The notes: a model not told the origin generated them from the sequence alone. 22,075 nt of DNA from CAYZEZ01 sp964477295 (GCA_964477295.1 CAYZEZ010000037.1:1-22075); one strand, 5' to 3'. Counted from the stretch's first letter, positions 7,453 through 15,700 are shown. A program made the numbers and translations.

Positions 7453-9852
7453 TTATTCATGTCTCAGAGCTTCGATTGGATTCCGGTTCGCAGTGCGGGT
7501 ATAGTTAATTGCAGCAACCAGGGCTACGAGGAGGAGGATGAAGAAGCTGCACAGGATCATGACCTGCCAGGGAAGAGAGATCTTCGTCGCAAAATTCTGC
7601 ATCCATTTGTTCACTGTAAACCAGGCTGCGATCAGGCCGGCAACAACAGAAGGGATGGCCAGTATCTCCAGGTCGCGGATGAATAGCCGGAGGATGTTGG
7701 ATAGTTTGGCCCCGCTGATCCGCCGGATGGCCAGTTCTTTCCGGCGCCGGTTGGCCTCGTTGGTGGTGTAGCCCAGTAAACCGATGATCGTGATGAGGAA
7801 TATGACTGCATTCCCGGCCATCATGGCATTCCGGAAGCCCTTTTCGCTGTTGTACAGGACCTGCAACTTATCCTCCAGGCTGTAGATGATCGCATCATCC
7901 TCCGCCATGCCCTGGTTGAATGCATCGGTGATTTTCTGCATCATACCGGCTTCCTTCCCCTCATATACTTTGATCAGCATAAGGAAGGAGGCTCCCGCAT
8001 TTTTCAGTTTCAAGGCTTTGAAATCAGATTCCGTGTAATAGAAAAAAACTGCCGGCCGTACATCCGGTTCTGCCAGGGAATTGATCACAAAATCGGGGAA
8101 GACTCCGCGAATGGTGGTGTTGCTGTGCTCGCTGATTTCGATCTGCTTTCCCACCACCCCATCGGTCCATCCGTTGTTCAGTACAAGCAGGTCCGCTCCT
8201 TTCTCACTGATCAGCAAGTCATTCGTTACAGCTGTTTCGGGAGAGAAATTGCTTCCCTCAGACACCTGGATGTCGAGGATCGAAAGGAAGTTCTCGTCAG
8301 CTTCATAGAAATCGGCCACATTGAAGAGATCCCGTTTCCCGTCGAGGGAATACACATTGTTTCCGGATGCACCATTGATGGGCAGGTCGTAGCCCAGCCC
8401 GATCTTTTCCACTTCGGGCATTGCCCGCAGCTGGTCGAGGATGGCCGGCATCTTACTGCCATCCATCCCGATGGTGGATCCATAGAAGATCCCCTTTGTT
8501 CGGTAGCCGTGATCTGCATTCTTCATGTTGCCGTATTGCAGGGTGGCTACGATCATCACGATCAGGATAAAAGAGGCCCCGATGAACTGGATCCCAAGCA
8601 GGACCAGTTTCCAGTTGTTTTTTCCCTGCCGGAATTTCCGAAAGACCGTGGCCACCGGAATGCGCGAAAAGAAACAGCCCGGCAGGTAGCTTGTAATGGC
8701 TACCAGTACCAGGACGATGGCCAGCAGGGGCCATATTACATAGGGATTTAACACGGCCCTAATACTGTGCTCCAGTTGAGATTCTGCAAAGGGTTTAATA
8801 GCGGCAGTAATGAGTACGGCTCCCAGGAGGGATAGGAAGAAGAGCAGGAAGGTTTCCCCAAAGATCAGTTGCTGCAGGTTCTCGCTCTGGGCCCCGAAGG
8901 TCTTGTAAACTGCCGAAGACTTGATCCGGTTGGCCAGCGCACTCAATGTCAGCAGGATATAATTCATGATCGACACGAACAGCACAGCAAGGGCAATGGT
9001 GCTCAGGATAATGATCATGTCCTTAACGTTGTCGGAATGGATCTTCCGGATGGGCATGAAGGCATATTGCAGCACCACTTCGCCATGTTCCTCCTCCAGC
9101 CTCTCAATGTCCTGGTGGACCACCATCATTTTCCGGACAGCGGGAGCAAGGCTCTCGGGCCGGATCCCTTCCTCCAGCTTCACGCAGGTATAGTATCGGT
9201 CGTTCCCCATCCAGTTCTCCGTGCCGTCCCAGGTGAATTCACCGGTGGAGACCATGGAGATGAGGAGATCATATTCATAGTTGGTGTTCTCGGGCAACGC
9301 CTCAAACACCCCGTTTATGGTGAGTACCTTGCCGGGAAAGTGCTTAAGAGTGATGGTTTTTCCCACCACATCCCCTCCCATGATCTCTGCCATTTTTGTC
9401 GACACCATGCAGGCCATGGGGGTCTGCAGGATCTTTCCGGGATCTCCGATGATCATGGGCCGCGGGAGAAGATCGAATACGTATTCATCGGCCAGGGAAA
9501 CACGGGCCTCAAGCCGGTTCATATCTTCCGTATACACCACATTTGTTCCGATGGAATTCAATCGGCAGGCCAGTTCAATGCCCGGCACCTCCGCCATCAA
9601 ACCCGGTCCGATGGCCCCGCTCACCCGGGGATAGGAATCGAGTTTGTCCGAGATATTATCCCTTTTGAATCGCTCGTGGACCACGTAGATCCGTTTGGCA
9701 TCGGGGTAAAAACCATCGTAGCTGTAATAATAAAATACTTCGGCCAGGAGCAGGAGCCCGAAGGCCAGTCCGGTGGACAGGGAGATGATGCGTGCCGTGG
9801 TATGTTCTCCCTTTCTAAACAGGGGGCGGTAAGCGAGTTTTATGGGAATCAT
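7453..9852 (-). CDS. ABC transporter permease, FtsX/MacB-like with two MacB-PCD domains
   Basis: 799 residues of the duplicated Bacteroidota type. One TM segment (about 21-43) precedes a large extracytoplasmic domain (to about 277). Three TM segments follow (about 278-300, 330-352, 370-392), then a fifth (about 416-438), a second extracytoplasmic domain, and three C-terminal TM segments ending just before the tail NRNPIEALRHE. The FtsX-type block with YKTFGA(Q) and IRRISGAK coupling helices occurs in both halves, where the ATPase should dock. Such permeases act as mechanotransmission exporters or envelope-stress systems rather than channels. The ATPase gene lies 30 bp upstream on the same strand. 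No HlyD-like adaptor or TolC-like channel is in the window. Expression is probably sigma-54 dependent (see 10592). The gene is distinctly GC-rich compared with the suf region. Confidence 0.92.
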   Translation of the reverse strand: MIPIKLAYRPLFRKGEHTTARIISLSTGLAFGLLLLAEVFYYYSYDGFYPDAKRIYVVHERFKRDNISDKLDSYPRVSGAIGPGLMAEVPGIELACRLNSIGTNVVYTEDMNRLEARVSLADEYVFDLLPRPMIIGDPGKILQTPMACMVSTKMAEIMGGDVVGKTITLKHFPGKVLTINGVFEALPENTNYEYDLLISMVSTGEFTWDGTENWMGNDRYYTCVKLEEGIRPESLAPAVRKMMVVHQDIERLEEEHGEVVLQYAFMPIRKIHSDNVKDMIIILSTIALAVLFVSIMNYILLTLSALANRIKSSAVYKTFGAQSENLQQLIFGETFLLFFLSLLGAVLITAAIKPFAESQLEHSIRAVLNPYVIWPLLAIVLVLVAITSYLPGCFFSRIPVATVFRKFRQGKNNWKLVLLGIQFIGASFILIVMIVATLQYGNMKNADHGYRTKGIFYGSTIGMDGSKMPAILDQLRAMPEVEKIGLGYDLPINGASGNNVYSLDGKRDLFNVADFYEADENFLSILDIQVSEGSNFSPETAVTNDLLISEKGADLLVLNNGWTDGVVGKQIEISEHSNTTIRGVFPDFVINSLAEPDVRPAVFFYYTESDFKALKLKNAGASFLMLIKVYEGKEAGMMQKITDAFNQGMAEDDAIIYSLEDKLQVLYNSEKGFRNAMMAGNAVIFLITIIGLLGYTTNEANRRRKELAIRRISGAKLSNILRLFIRDLEILAIPSVVAGLIAAWFTVNKWMQNFATKISLPWQVMILCSFFILLLVALVAAINYTRTANRNPIEALRHE

Positions 9853-9882
9853 GCCTTTGCTGTGTATTGTTTATTGTATGAT

Positions 9883-10548
9883 TCAGGTATTCTGAATGCG
9901 ACCGTCGAAAAGATGTACCAGGCGGTGTGCAAATTTGGAATCGTGCAGGGAATGGGTGACCATGACCACCGTGGTTCCTTCCCGGTTAAGCTCGGTGAGC
10001 AGATTCATCACCTCGAATCCGTTTTTAGAGTCCAGGTTTCCCGTTGGTTCATCTGCCAGCAGCAGCTTCGGCCTGGACACTACAGCACGTGCGATGGCCA
10101 CACGCTGTTGTTGTCCTCCCGACAGTTGCTGCGGGAAATGCTTCTTGCGATGACCAATTTTCATGCGGTCAAGAACCGCTTCAACCTTTTTCCTGCGTTC
10201 CCGGGCCCCAAGGCTCAGGAAATTCAACGGGACTTCCACATTCTCAAACACATTCAGCTCATCAATCAGGTTGAAACTCTGGAAGATAAAGCCAATGTTC
10301 CCCCGCCGCAGAAAGGTCCGGTCACGTTCTGAAAGCCTGTCTGCCCGGGCACCGTCGAAATAATAAGCTCCCTGGCTCGGGGAGTCCAGCAGGCCCAGGA
10401 TATTCAGCATGGTGGATTTTCCACAGCCTGAGGGGCCCATGACGGCTACAAATTCGCCTTGCCTGATGTGCAGATCGACCTGTTGCAGGGCCATGGTTTC
10501 CACCTCATGGGTTCGAAAAATCTTCGTGATGGTTTCCGTTTTGATCAT
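9883..10548 (-). CDS. ABC transporter ATP-binding protein, MacB/LolD type
   Basis: 221 residues, a complete nucleotide-binding domain: Walker A GPSGCGKST at 38-46, Q-loop Q90 in FIFQSFNLIDEL, signature LSGGQQQRVAIARA from 142, Walker B LLLADE at 162-167 followed by PTGNLDS, and the H-loop histidine at 199 (VTHS). The PTGNLDS and FNLIDELNVFENVEVPL context is typical of the LolD/MacB/FtsE group that pairs with FtsX-like permeases. It is the first gene of a two-gene operon with the permease. Its ATG lies about 33 bp beyond the predicted start of transcription from the sigma-54 promoter at 10592-10606. It is divergent from the response-regulator/kinase pair. Confidence 0.94.
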   Translation of the reverse strand: MIKTETITKIFRTHEVETMALQQVDLHIRQGEFVAVMGPSGCGKSTMLNILGLLDSPSQGAYYFDGARADRLSERDRTFLRRGNIGFIFQSFNLIDELNVFENVEVPLNFLSLGARERRKKVEAVLDRMKIGHRKKHFPQQLSGGQQQRVAIARAVVSRPKLLLADEPTGNLDSKNGFEVMNLLTELNREGTTVVMVTHSLHDSKFAHRLVHLFDGRIQNT

Positions 10549-10591
10549 GTTTCTGTTGCTATGTTTTCCGCAAGGTCCCGGTTTCTCCGTT

Positions 10592-10606
10592 GCGAAAAGC
10601 GTGCCA
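10592..10606 (-). promoter_or_regulatory. Sigma-54 (-24/-12) promoter for the ABC exporter operon
   Basis: On the minus strand the sequence reads TGGCACG-CTTT-TCGCA, against the sigma-54 consensus TGGCACG-N4-TTGCA. Only one base of the -12 box differs, the invariant GG and GC are kept, and they are 12 bases apart as required. It faces the ATPase gene, which starts about 44 bp downstream. The adjacent divergent gene encodes a sigma-54 activator. Confidence 0.75.
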
Positions 10607-10640
10607 CTATGCCATCTTGCTCAAAATGTGGCATTTCGCA

Positions 10641-10698
10641 TTTGACGACATCGCAGGAACGTCAAAATTATTAACAGAAAACGTAAAATAATTTGACG
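10641..10698. promoter_or_regulatory. Candidate upstream activator (enhancer) sites, TTTGACG/CGTCAAA dyads
   Basis: Three half-sites alternate in orientation: TTTGACG at 10641-10647, CGTCAAA at 10660-10666, TTTGACG at 10692-10698. The first pair forms TTTGACG-N12-CGTCAAA. The second and third form a longer inverted repeat, CGTCAAAATTATT (10660-10672) with AATAATTTGACG (10687-10698). Relative to the sigma-54 promoter they lie at about -60 to -120, the usual place for NtrC-type activator binding. They also sit just upstream of the response-regulator gene, so autoregulation is possible. Confidence 0.6.
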
Positions 10699-10726
10699 GT
10701 GTCTTTTCGTTTGTTTTACCAAGACC

Positions 10727-10734
10727 TATATTTG
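10727..10734 (+). promoter_or_regulatory. Candidate -7 box for the response-regulator/kinase operon
   Basis: TATATTTG fits the Bacteroidota -7 consensus TAnnTTTG and lies 31 bp before the ATG at 10766. A TTTG at 10710 is too close (13-bp spacer) to be a standard -33 box, so the promoter is only half supported. A purine-rich GAGGAAGGA follows at 10742, about 15 bp before the start. Confidence 0.4.
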
Positions 10735-10765
10735 TTCCGGAGAGGAAGGACGAAGAGCCACGACT

Positions 10766-12130
10766 ATGCCAAAAGGAAACATACTCATCGTTGACGATAA
10801 CAGGAACATCATCCGAACCCTGGAGATCCTGCTGGGACCCGAGTATAATGTGGTCTGTGGGATCACCGATCCAAACCGGATCCCGTCGGAGCTTCGTGAA
10901 ACGGAATATAATCTTATCCTTCTCGATATGAACTTCCTGGCCGGGATCAATACCGGGAACGAAGGTCTTTACTGGCTGAACCGGATCAGGCAGGAGCATC
11001 CGGACATTTCCGTTGTGCTGATCACCGCCTACGGTGATGTGGAACTGGCGGTTAAGGCCCTTAAACAGGGAGCCACCGACTTTGTGCCCAAGCCATGGGA
11101 GAACAGCAAGTTGCTGGCCACGGTGAAATCGGCTATGCAACTCAATTACTCCAGAAAAGAAGTAGATTATCTGAAACAGAAAGAAAAGGGTCTCAAACAG
11201 GAGATCAACCGCGGGCAGAAACATATCATCGGTTCCTCACCGGCCCTGATGCAGGTGATGAATGTGGTCCGGAAGGTGGCAGGGACCAATGCGAACATCC
11301 TGATCACCGGGGAGAACGGATCGGGTAAGGAGTTGATAGCCCGGGAGATTCACCGCCAGTCGCTCAGGAAGGGCGAGCTTATGGTTACTATTGATATGGG
11401 CGCCCTCAGCGAAACCCTTTTTGAAAGTGAGCTTTTCGGACATGTGAAAGGAGCCTTCACTGATGCCGGGGAAAACCGGGCCGGCAAGTTTGAGACAGCC
11501 AGCCAGGGAACCCTCTTTCTCGATGAGATCGGGAATCTGCCCATCCATTTGCAGGCAAAATTGCTGGCTGCCATCCAGAACCGGGAGATTTTACGGGTGG
11601 GGTCCAACGATCGCGTTCCCGTGGATATCCGCCTGATCTGTGCCACCAACAAGAACCTGGAGAAAATGGTGAAGGAAGGTTTGTTCCGGGAAGATCTCCT
11701 GTATCGCATCAACACTATCCATATCGAGGTCCCTCCACTTCGGGACCGCGGTAACGACATCCTGGTACTGGCCGACTTCTTCCTGAAGAAATACGCTGCC
11801 AAATATGAAAAACACGGGCTGAAAATCAACCGGGCAGCCCGGGAGAAACTGCTGAACTATCCCTGGCCGGGGAATATCAGGGAACTCAGGCACACCATGG
11901 AGAAGGCGGTTATACTAAACGAATCCTCAGCGCTGTCACCACAGGATTTCTTTTTGAAGTCCATGGTGTCTTCCCCTCTTCCCGGGGAGTTCCTGACCCT
12001 GGAAGATATGGAAAAACGTATGATCCTTTCCTCACTCGAAAGAACTGCCGGAAACCTGACGAAAGCTGCCGAGAAACTGGGGATCACGCGCCAGACCATG
12101 TACAATAAGGTTAAAAAATACGGTATATGA
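10766..12130 (+). CDS. Sigma-54-dependent response regulator (NtrC family), partner of adjacent kinase
   Basis: 454 residues: receiver with phospho-acceptor D54 and conserved K109 (VPKPW); AAA+ domain with Walker A GENGSGKE at 182-189, GAFTDA at 229-234 (GAFTGA variant) and Walker B TLFLDEIG at 249-256; and a C-terminal Fis-type helix-turn-helix (NLTKAAEKLGITRQTMYNKV). Its stop codon overlaps the kinase start as ATGA, so the two are translationally coupled and almost certainly cognate. It is divergent from the ABC exporter, whose promoter is a sigma-54 type with upstream dyads; activating that exporter is its most likely job. It is paralogous to the regulator at 207 but much richer in GC. Confidence 0.95.
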   Translation: MPKGNILIVDDNRNIIRTLEILLGPEYNVVCGITDPNRIPSELRETEYNLILLDMNFLAGINTGNEGLYWLNRIRQEHPDISVVLITAYGDVELAVKALKQGATDFVPKPWENSKLLATVKSAMQLNYSRKEVDYLKQKEKGLKQEINRGQKHIIGSSPALMQVMNVVRKVAGTNANILITGENGSGKELIAREIHRQSLRKGELMVTIDMGALSETLFESELFGHVKGAFTDAGENRAGKFETASQGTLFLDEIGNLPIHLQAKLLAAIQNREILRVGSNDRVPVDIRLICATNKNLEKMVKEGLFREDLLYRINTIHIEVPPLRDRGNDILVLADFFLKKYAAKYEKHGLKINRAAREKLLNYPWPGNIRELRHTMEKAVILNESSALSPQDFFLKSMVSSPLPGEFLTLEDMEKRMILSSLERTAGNLTKAAEKLGITRQTMYNKVKKYGI

Positions 12131-13479
12131 TCAGCCGGAACCTCTACCTTCAGATCCTCGTCCGGGTCCTGCTCCTGTTGGCTGGCGCCTTGGGGCTGGC
12201 ATGGATCGTTTACGGTCCGGCCGCCAACATCCTGGTTCTGGTTCCTGCAGCGATCATGCTGGCCATCCTCATCAATACGGTCTTTTACCTTAACCGGGTA
12301 AACCGCCGCATCTTTTTCTTTTTCGAGGCCATCCGCAACGAAGATTTCTCTCTTACCTTCCCGGAAGGCGGCCAGGCGAAGATCGAAAAAGACCTGAGCC
12401 GGTCGCTGCTGGAGGTGAATCGGCAGATCCGGCGGATCTACAAGGAGAACCTGAAGCAGGAACAGTATTTCCAGGCCCTCATCGGGCATGCGGCAACCGG
12501 CATGTTCACCTTCAACACGAAAGGATTCATCCTGCACTCCAACCATCAGGCAAGGCAACTGCTCGGACTGGAACCCTTTACCCACATCTCCCAGCTGGAA
12601 GCCGTCGATCTGCGATTGCACCGGACGGTGGTGGAGATCCGTCCGGATCAACAGCACCTGATTGCCCTGCAAAAGGAAGAGGGGGTGGTGCAACTCCTGA
12701 TCAAGGCCAGCGCTTTCCTGTCCGACAGTGAAGAACTTATGCTCCTGTCGGTGCAGGACATACGGCACGAGCTGGATAAAAAGGAAATCGATTCATGGCG
12801 TAAACTAATACGGGTCATGCGGCACGAGATCATGAACTCGGTAACCCCCATCACCTCCCTTTCGGAAAGCCTGAGCGACTATTTCCATATGGAGGGAAAG
12901 GTAAAAAAGCCCGCGCAAATCGATGCGAAGACCATCAATACCACCCTCAGCGGACTTGAACTGATCCACGAACAGGCCCGGGGACTCCTCCGCTTCGTGG
13001 AATCATACCGGCAACTCACCAGAATGCCGGATCCGGAGATAAAGAACTTTCCTGTCCGCAAGCTTATGGATAACATCTGTATCCTGGCCCGGTCATTCCC
13101 GAATGCAGGAAAGACCGAACTGATCTGTGAAACCGAACCTGAGGACCTGGAGTTGCTGGCCGATGAAAAACAGATCTCCCAGGTTATGGTCAACCTGGTG
13201 AAAAATGCATTTCAGGCCACGGAACATATGGAGGGCGCCCGGGTGAGAATTTCCTCCGGTCTCGACAAAAACAGGCATCCCCTGATCACCATATCCGATA
13301 ACGGGCCGGGCATCCCTGATACCATCATAGACAAGATCTTCATTCCCTTCTTTACCACGAAAGAAAACGGCTCGGGCATTGGATTGAGCCTTTCACGGCA
13401 GATCATACAAATGAATGGGGGAAGCCTGAAGATTAATTCGGTCCCCGGACAACAAACCCATGTCATCCTCAGCTTCTGA
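12127..13479 (+). CDS. Sensor histidine kinase, NtrY-like
   Basis: 450 residues. Two TM helices near the N-terminus (about 9-29 and 33-54) are joined by a very short loop, so there is essentially no periplasmic sensor domain; a signal from the membrane or a partner such as the exporter is more likely. A PAS-like region (about 112-215) follows, then the phospho-acceptor box with H233 in RVMRHEIMNSVTPI, and an HATPase domain with N-box NLVKNAFQA (around 356-364), DNGPGIP (391-397) and GSGIGLSLS (415-423). The sequence HEIMNSVTPI is the NtrY-type variant of the H-box. It starts at the ATGA overlap with the response-regulator gene. A kinase beside a divergent MacB-like exporter resembles envelope-stress detection modules, which is inference. 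Confidence 0.94.
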   Translation: MISRNLYLQILVRVLLLLAGALGLAWIVYGPAANILVLVPAAIMLAILINTVFYLNRVNRRIFFFFEAIRNEDFSLTFPEGGQAKIEKDLSRSLLEVNRQIRRIYKENLKQEQYFQALIGHAATGMFTFNTKGFILHSNHQARQLLGLEPFTHISQLEAVDLRLHRTVVEIRPDQQHLIALQKEEGVVQLLIKASAFLSDSEELMLLSVQDIRHELDKKEIDSWRKLIRVMRHEIMNSVTPITSLSESLSDYFHMEGKVKKPAQIDAKTINTTLSGLELIHEQARGLLRFVESYRQLTRMPDPEIKNFPVRKLMDNICILARSFPNAGKTELICETEPEDLELLADEKQISQVMVNLVKNAFQATEHMEGARVRISSGLDKNRHPLITISDNGPGIPDTIIDKIFIPFFTTKENGSGIGLSLSRQIIQMNGGSLKINSVPGQQTHVILSF

Positions 13480-13539
13480 ATGTATCCGGTATCCCTGTTT
13501 GGTCGCTTTCCCGTCCACGGGAGGAACGATCTTTTCAAT

Positions 13540-13773
13540 ATACCTCACCGGTACGGTCTTCCGGCCGGTGCCAGCCGGGATGTGGGAGCATACTGCACGG
13601 GACTACAATGGCGATGCCCCCTGAAAGCAGGGCTCACGGGACCCGGTGAAACCATTCCGATCGTGGACGGACAGAAAGGGCTTCCCGCCCGGCAGAACAT
13701 TTTTGTTTGCGAATTTGACGGCCCGCGCAGTGTCAGGAAAATAGTTGTTACTATATTTGATACGGGGAAATAG
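13540..13773 (+). pseudogene. Frameshifted 3' fragment of a yjbQ-family gene
   Basis: From about 13618 to the TAG at 13771 the reading frame gives LKAGLTGPGETIPIVDGQ and then QNIFVCEFDGPRS, plainly the C-terminal half of YjbQ as encoded at 6956-7369. Nucleotides 13638-13675 and 13691-13725 are identical to 7231-7268 and 7284-7318. Just upstream, the family motif WEHTARDYNGDA continues only in another frame; a one-base deletion near 13617 (compared with the intact gene) makes the shift. No start codon or N-terminal half is recognisable. It lies directly after the histidine kinase stop and directly abuts repeat element E2. A product is very unlikely. Confidence 0.85.
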
Positions 13774-13909
13774 TCATGCCGGACTTACTTACCCTGCCTG
13801 CCCCGCCTGCCCCCCCGAGCACTCGGGGGGGATGCAGATCGGGGATGAATATCAGGATTTCGGGATATCCATGGTACCATAGCAGATCCTGAAATTAATT
13901 CAGGATGAC
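13773..13909. repeat. Palindromic intergenic element, copy E2 (with GC-rich cassette)
   Basis: The left end GTCATGCCGGACTTACTTAC is a diverged form of the E1/E3 left end (18 of 24 matches by eye over the first 24 bases). The interior has the same CG-rich cassette as E1, including CCCCCGAG-CA-CTCGGGGG at 13812-13829 and GATGCAGATCGGGGA. The right end is the perfect terminus TTCAGGATGAC (13899-13909). It fills the space between the yjbQ fragment and the DUF1080 gene. Confidence 0.75.
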
Positions 13910-13943
13910 CGTAATACATAATTCAACTAAAAAAACTACTAAA

Positions 13944-14678
13944 ATGAGAACATTATTGATCGCTGTTGCCTTTCTTTTCATTGCATCCTCATCCTGGTCC
14001 CAGAAAAAGGCCCCGGATGGATTTACCACCCTGTTTAACGGTAAGGATTTTACCAACTGGAAAGTGCCGGTGGGAGATAACGGGCACTGGAAGATCCTGG
14101 ATGGCGTGATCGATTATGACGCAGAAAGCGAAGCCGAAAAGGATAAAAACCTCTGGTCGGACAAGGAATATGAAGACTTTATTTTGTTCGTCGACTGGCG
14201 CATCAAGGAAACCCCGTGGAACAATCCCCGTGTTCCCATTATCCTGCCCAGCGGATTGCATAAGCTGAATGAAAAGGGTGAAGAAATTACGATTACAGTC
14301 CCTGATTCAGACTCGGGAATATTGCTTCGCGGACAGGGCAAATCGCAGGTGAACATCTGGTGCTGGCCCACCGGATCGGGCGAGGTGTATGGTTACCGGA
14401 TGGACAAGAACATGCCACCGGCGGTCCGAAGTGCAGTCACCCCGAAAGTACTTGCCGACCACAATATCGGGGAATGGAATACCTTTAAGATAACCCTCCA
14501 GGATGACTTCCTGACCGTGGTGCTGAATGGTATCACCGTCATCGAAAATGCTTACTTGCCGGACCTTCCAGAAAAAGGCCCCATTGGTTTGCAGCATCAC
14601 GGAAACAAAATGAATGGCGAATGGGTGAGTCCCCCGGCGCTGGTGCAGTTCAGGAATATCTATATTAAAGAATTATAG
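13944..14678 (+). CDS. Secreted DUF1080 (3-keto-disaccharide hydrolase domain) protein
   Basis: 244 residues from ATG 13944. A longer reading from 13905 begins inside the terminus of repeat E2 and would put 13 polar residues ahead of the signal peptide, so the inner start (MRTLLIAVAFLFIASSSWSQ) is preferred. The mature part opens with GFTTLFNGKDFTNWK, the hallmark of the DUF1080 family (PF06439), a concanavalin-like beta-jelly-roll. The family also shows in GDNGHWKILDGVIDY, DSGILLRGQGKSQVNIW, EWNTFKITLQDD and PIGLQHHG. Some members cleave 3-keto-disaccharides; many are only assumed to. The protein should be periplasmic or exposed. It is alone on its strand and convergent with queG. Confidence 0.9.
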   Translation: MRTLLIAVAFLFIASSSWSQKKAPDGFTTLFNGKDFTNWKVPVGDNGHWKILDGVIDYDAESEAEKDKNLWSDKEYEDFILFVDWRIKETPWNNPRVPIILPSGLHKLNEKGEEITITVPDSDSGILLRGQGKSQVNIWCWPTGSGEVYGYRMDKNMPPAVRSAVTPKVLADHNIGEWNTFKITLQDDFLTVVLNGITVIENAYLPDLPEKGPIGLQHHGNKMNGEWVSPPALVQFRNIYIKEL

Positions 14679-14757
14679 GGTTCAAGGAAGAAAGGGTTTG
14701 AGGATTTAAGGGGTTAAGGATTTAAGTGGAGTGTGGGAGAAGGGAGTGGAGTTGAAA
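14679..14757. repeat. Low-complexity spacer between convergent genes
   Basis: Degenerate direct repeats of the form GGATTTAAGG/GGGTTAAGGATTTAAG are followed by a purine-rich stretch. On the minus strand this includes CACTCCCTTCTCCCACACTC, which resembles the spacer ahead of sufD. No terminator hairpin is seen. Confidence 0.4.
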
Positions 14758-14762
14758 TTATT

Positions 14763-15689
14763 TTATCGTCGGATAAACTCCAGGTTGCGCTTTATCCCTG
14801 AGTATTTATATCGCTTCACGGCTGAATCTTCAAAAAGCTCATTGAAGCGGATTTCGTCTATATTGTACCACTCATCACGGGTCATTTCCAGCAGTTCCTT
14901 CCTCGGGGTGAATTTGGGATCGAGCTGGGGCTGGATATCTTTATTCCAGGGACAAATATCCTGGCAGATGTCGCAACCGAAAACATAACCAGACATTTTC
15001 CCGCGCAGTTCTTCAGGAATGGATTCTCCCTCGTGACCAATGGTGGCGCCGGATATGCATTTTCGTGCATCCAGGATATAGGGTGCGACAAGAGCCCCGG
15101 TCGGACAGGCATCGATGCATTTCGTGCAATTCCCGCATGCATCCTTGACAGGTTGATCAAAAACAAGTTCCAGGCTGGTCATGATACCACCAAGGAAAAA
15201 GAAGGAGCCATGGGTACGCGACAAAAGAACCGAGTGCTTTCCTGTCCAGCCCAGCCCGGCCCTGGCAGCCATCGCCTTCTCCATGACCGGTGCAGTATCC
15301 ACAAAGATACTTGTTTCCACCTGGTCTGATAATCCTGCAATTACAACTTCAAGTTTTTTAAGTTTTTCCCTGATCACTGTATGATAATCCCTGCCAAATA
15401 CATATTTTGATATTTTGGGTGCATCCTTATCAATCTGTTTCTCCGTGGTATAATAGCCAATTTTGACCATAATTACCGATTTTACCCCCGGTAAAAATTG
15501 ATTTGGATCCGATAGTATGTCAAATTTATTTTCCAGGTAAGTCCTGTTCCCGTGATAGCCGTTTTTTAACCAGGAAGCAAGGTATTTGCCGCGTTCTTCC
15601 AGCGGCTCCGGCGAGGCAATCCCGCAGTCAAGAAACCCCAGTTTCCGGGCTTCCTGTTTGATGAGGTCGGTATATTTTAGTTTGTTCAT
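14763..15689 (-). CDS. queG: Epoxyqueuosine reductase
   Basis: 308 residues. The enzyme performs the last step of queuosine synthesis, reducing epoxyqueuosine in tRNA to queuosine, using a cobalamin and two [4Fe-4S] clusters in the cytoplasm. Cluster ligands are visible as CGNCTKCIDACPTGAL (C185, C188, C191, C195) and C211 with CDICQDICPWNK (C239, C242, C246). The catalytic-region motif DTAPVMEK starts at D131, followed by AGLGWTGKHSVLL. The usual ISYLTIE segment after the C211 ligand is altered here to ISGATIG. It is the last gene of the suf-containing cluster, 133 bp after the DUF59 gene, with repeat E3 in between, so co-transcription with suf is possible but not shown. Confidence 0.93.
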   Translation of the reverse strand: MNKLKYTDLIKQEARKLGFLDCGIASPEPLEERGKYLASWLKNGYHGNRTYLENKFDILSDPNQFLPGVKSVIMVKIGYYTTEKQIDKDAPKISKYVFGRDYHTVIREKLKKLEVVIAGLSDQVETSIFVDTAPVMEKAMAARAGLGWTGKHSVLLSRTHGSFFFLGGIMTSLELVFDQPVKDACGNCTKCIDACPTGALVAPYILDARKCISGATIGHEGESIPEELRGKMSGYVFGCDICQDICPWNKDIQPQLDPKFTPRKELLEMTRDEWYNIDEIRFNELFEDSAVKRYKYSGIKRNLEFIRR

Positions 15690-15700
15690 TTGGATAAAGG

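Noticed and set aside
8869..10332. A 487-codon open reading frame on the plus strand, antisense to the ATPase and permease genes
   Set aside because: It spans two well-supported genes and their junction in the opposite direction, has a His/Gly/Asp-rich composition typical of antisense frames of GC-rich coding DNA, and shows no family motif.
11857..12768. A 303-codon minus-strand reading frame across the regulator/kinase junction
   Set aside because: It is antisense to two proteins with complete catalytic motifs and resembles no known protein; it is a shadow frame.
13480..13773. An intact small gene starting at ATG 13480
   Set aside because: Only the second half matches YjbQ, the first half matches nothing, and the family motif WEHTARDYNGDA is in a different frame, so this is a broken fragment.
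13905..13943. Upstream start of the DUF1080 protein at 13905
   Set aside because: It begins within the terminus of repeat E2 and would bury the signal peptide behind 13 polar residues; ATG 13944 fits better.
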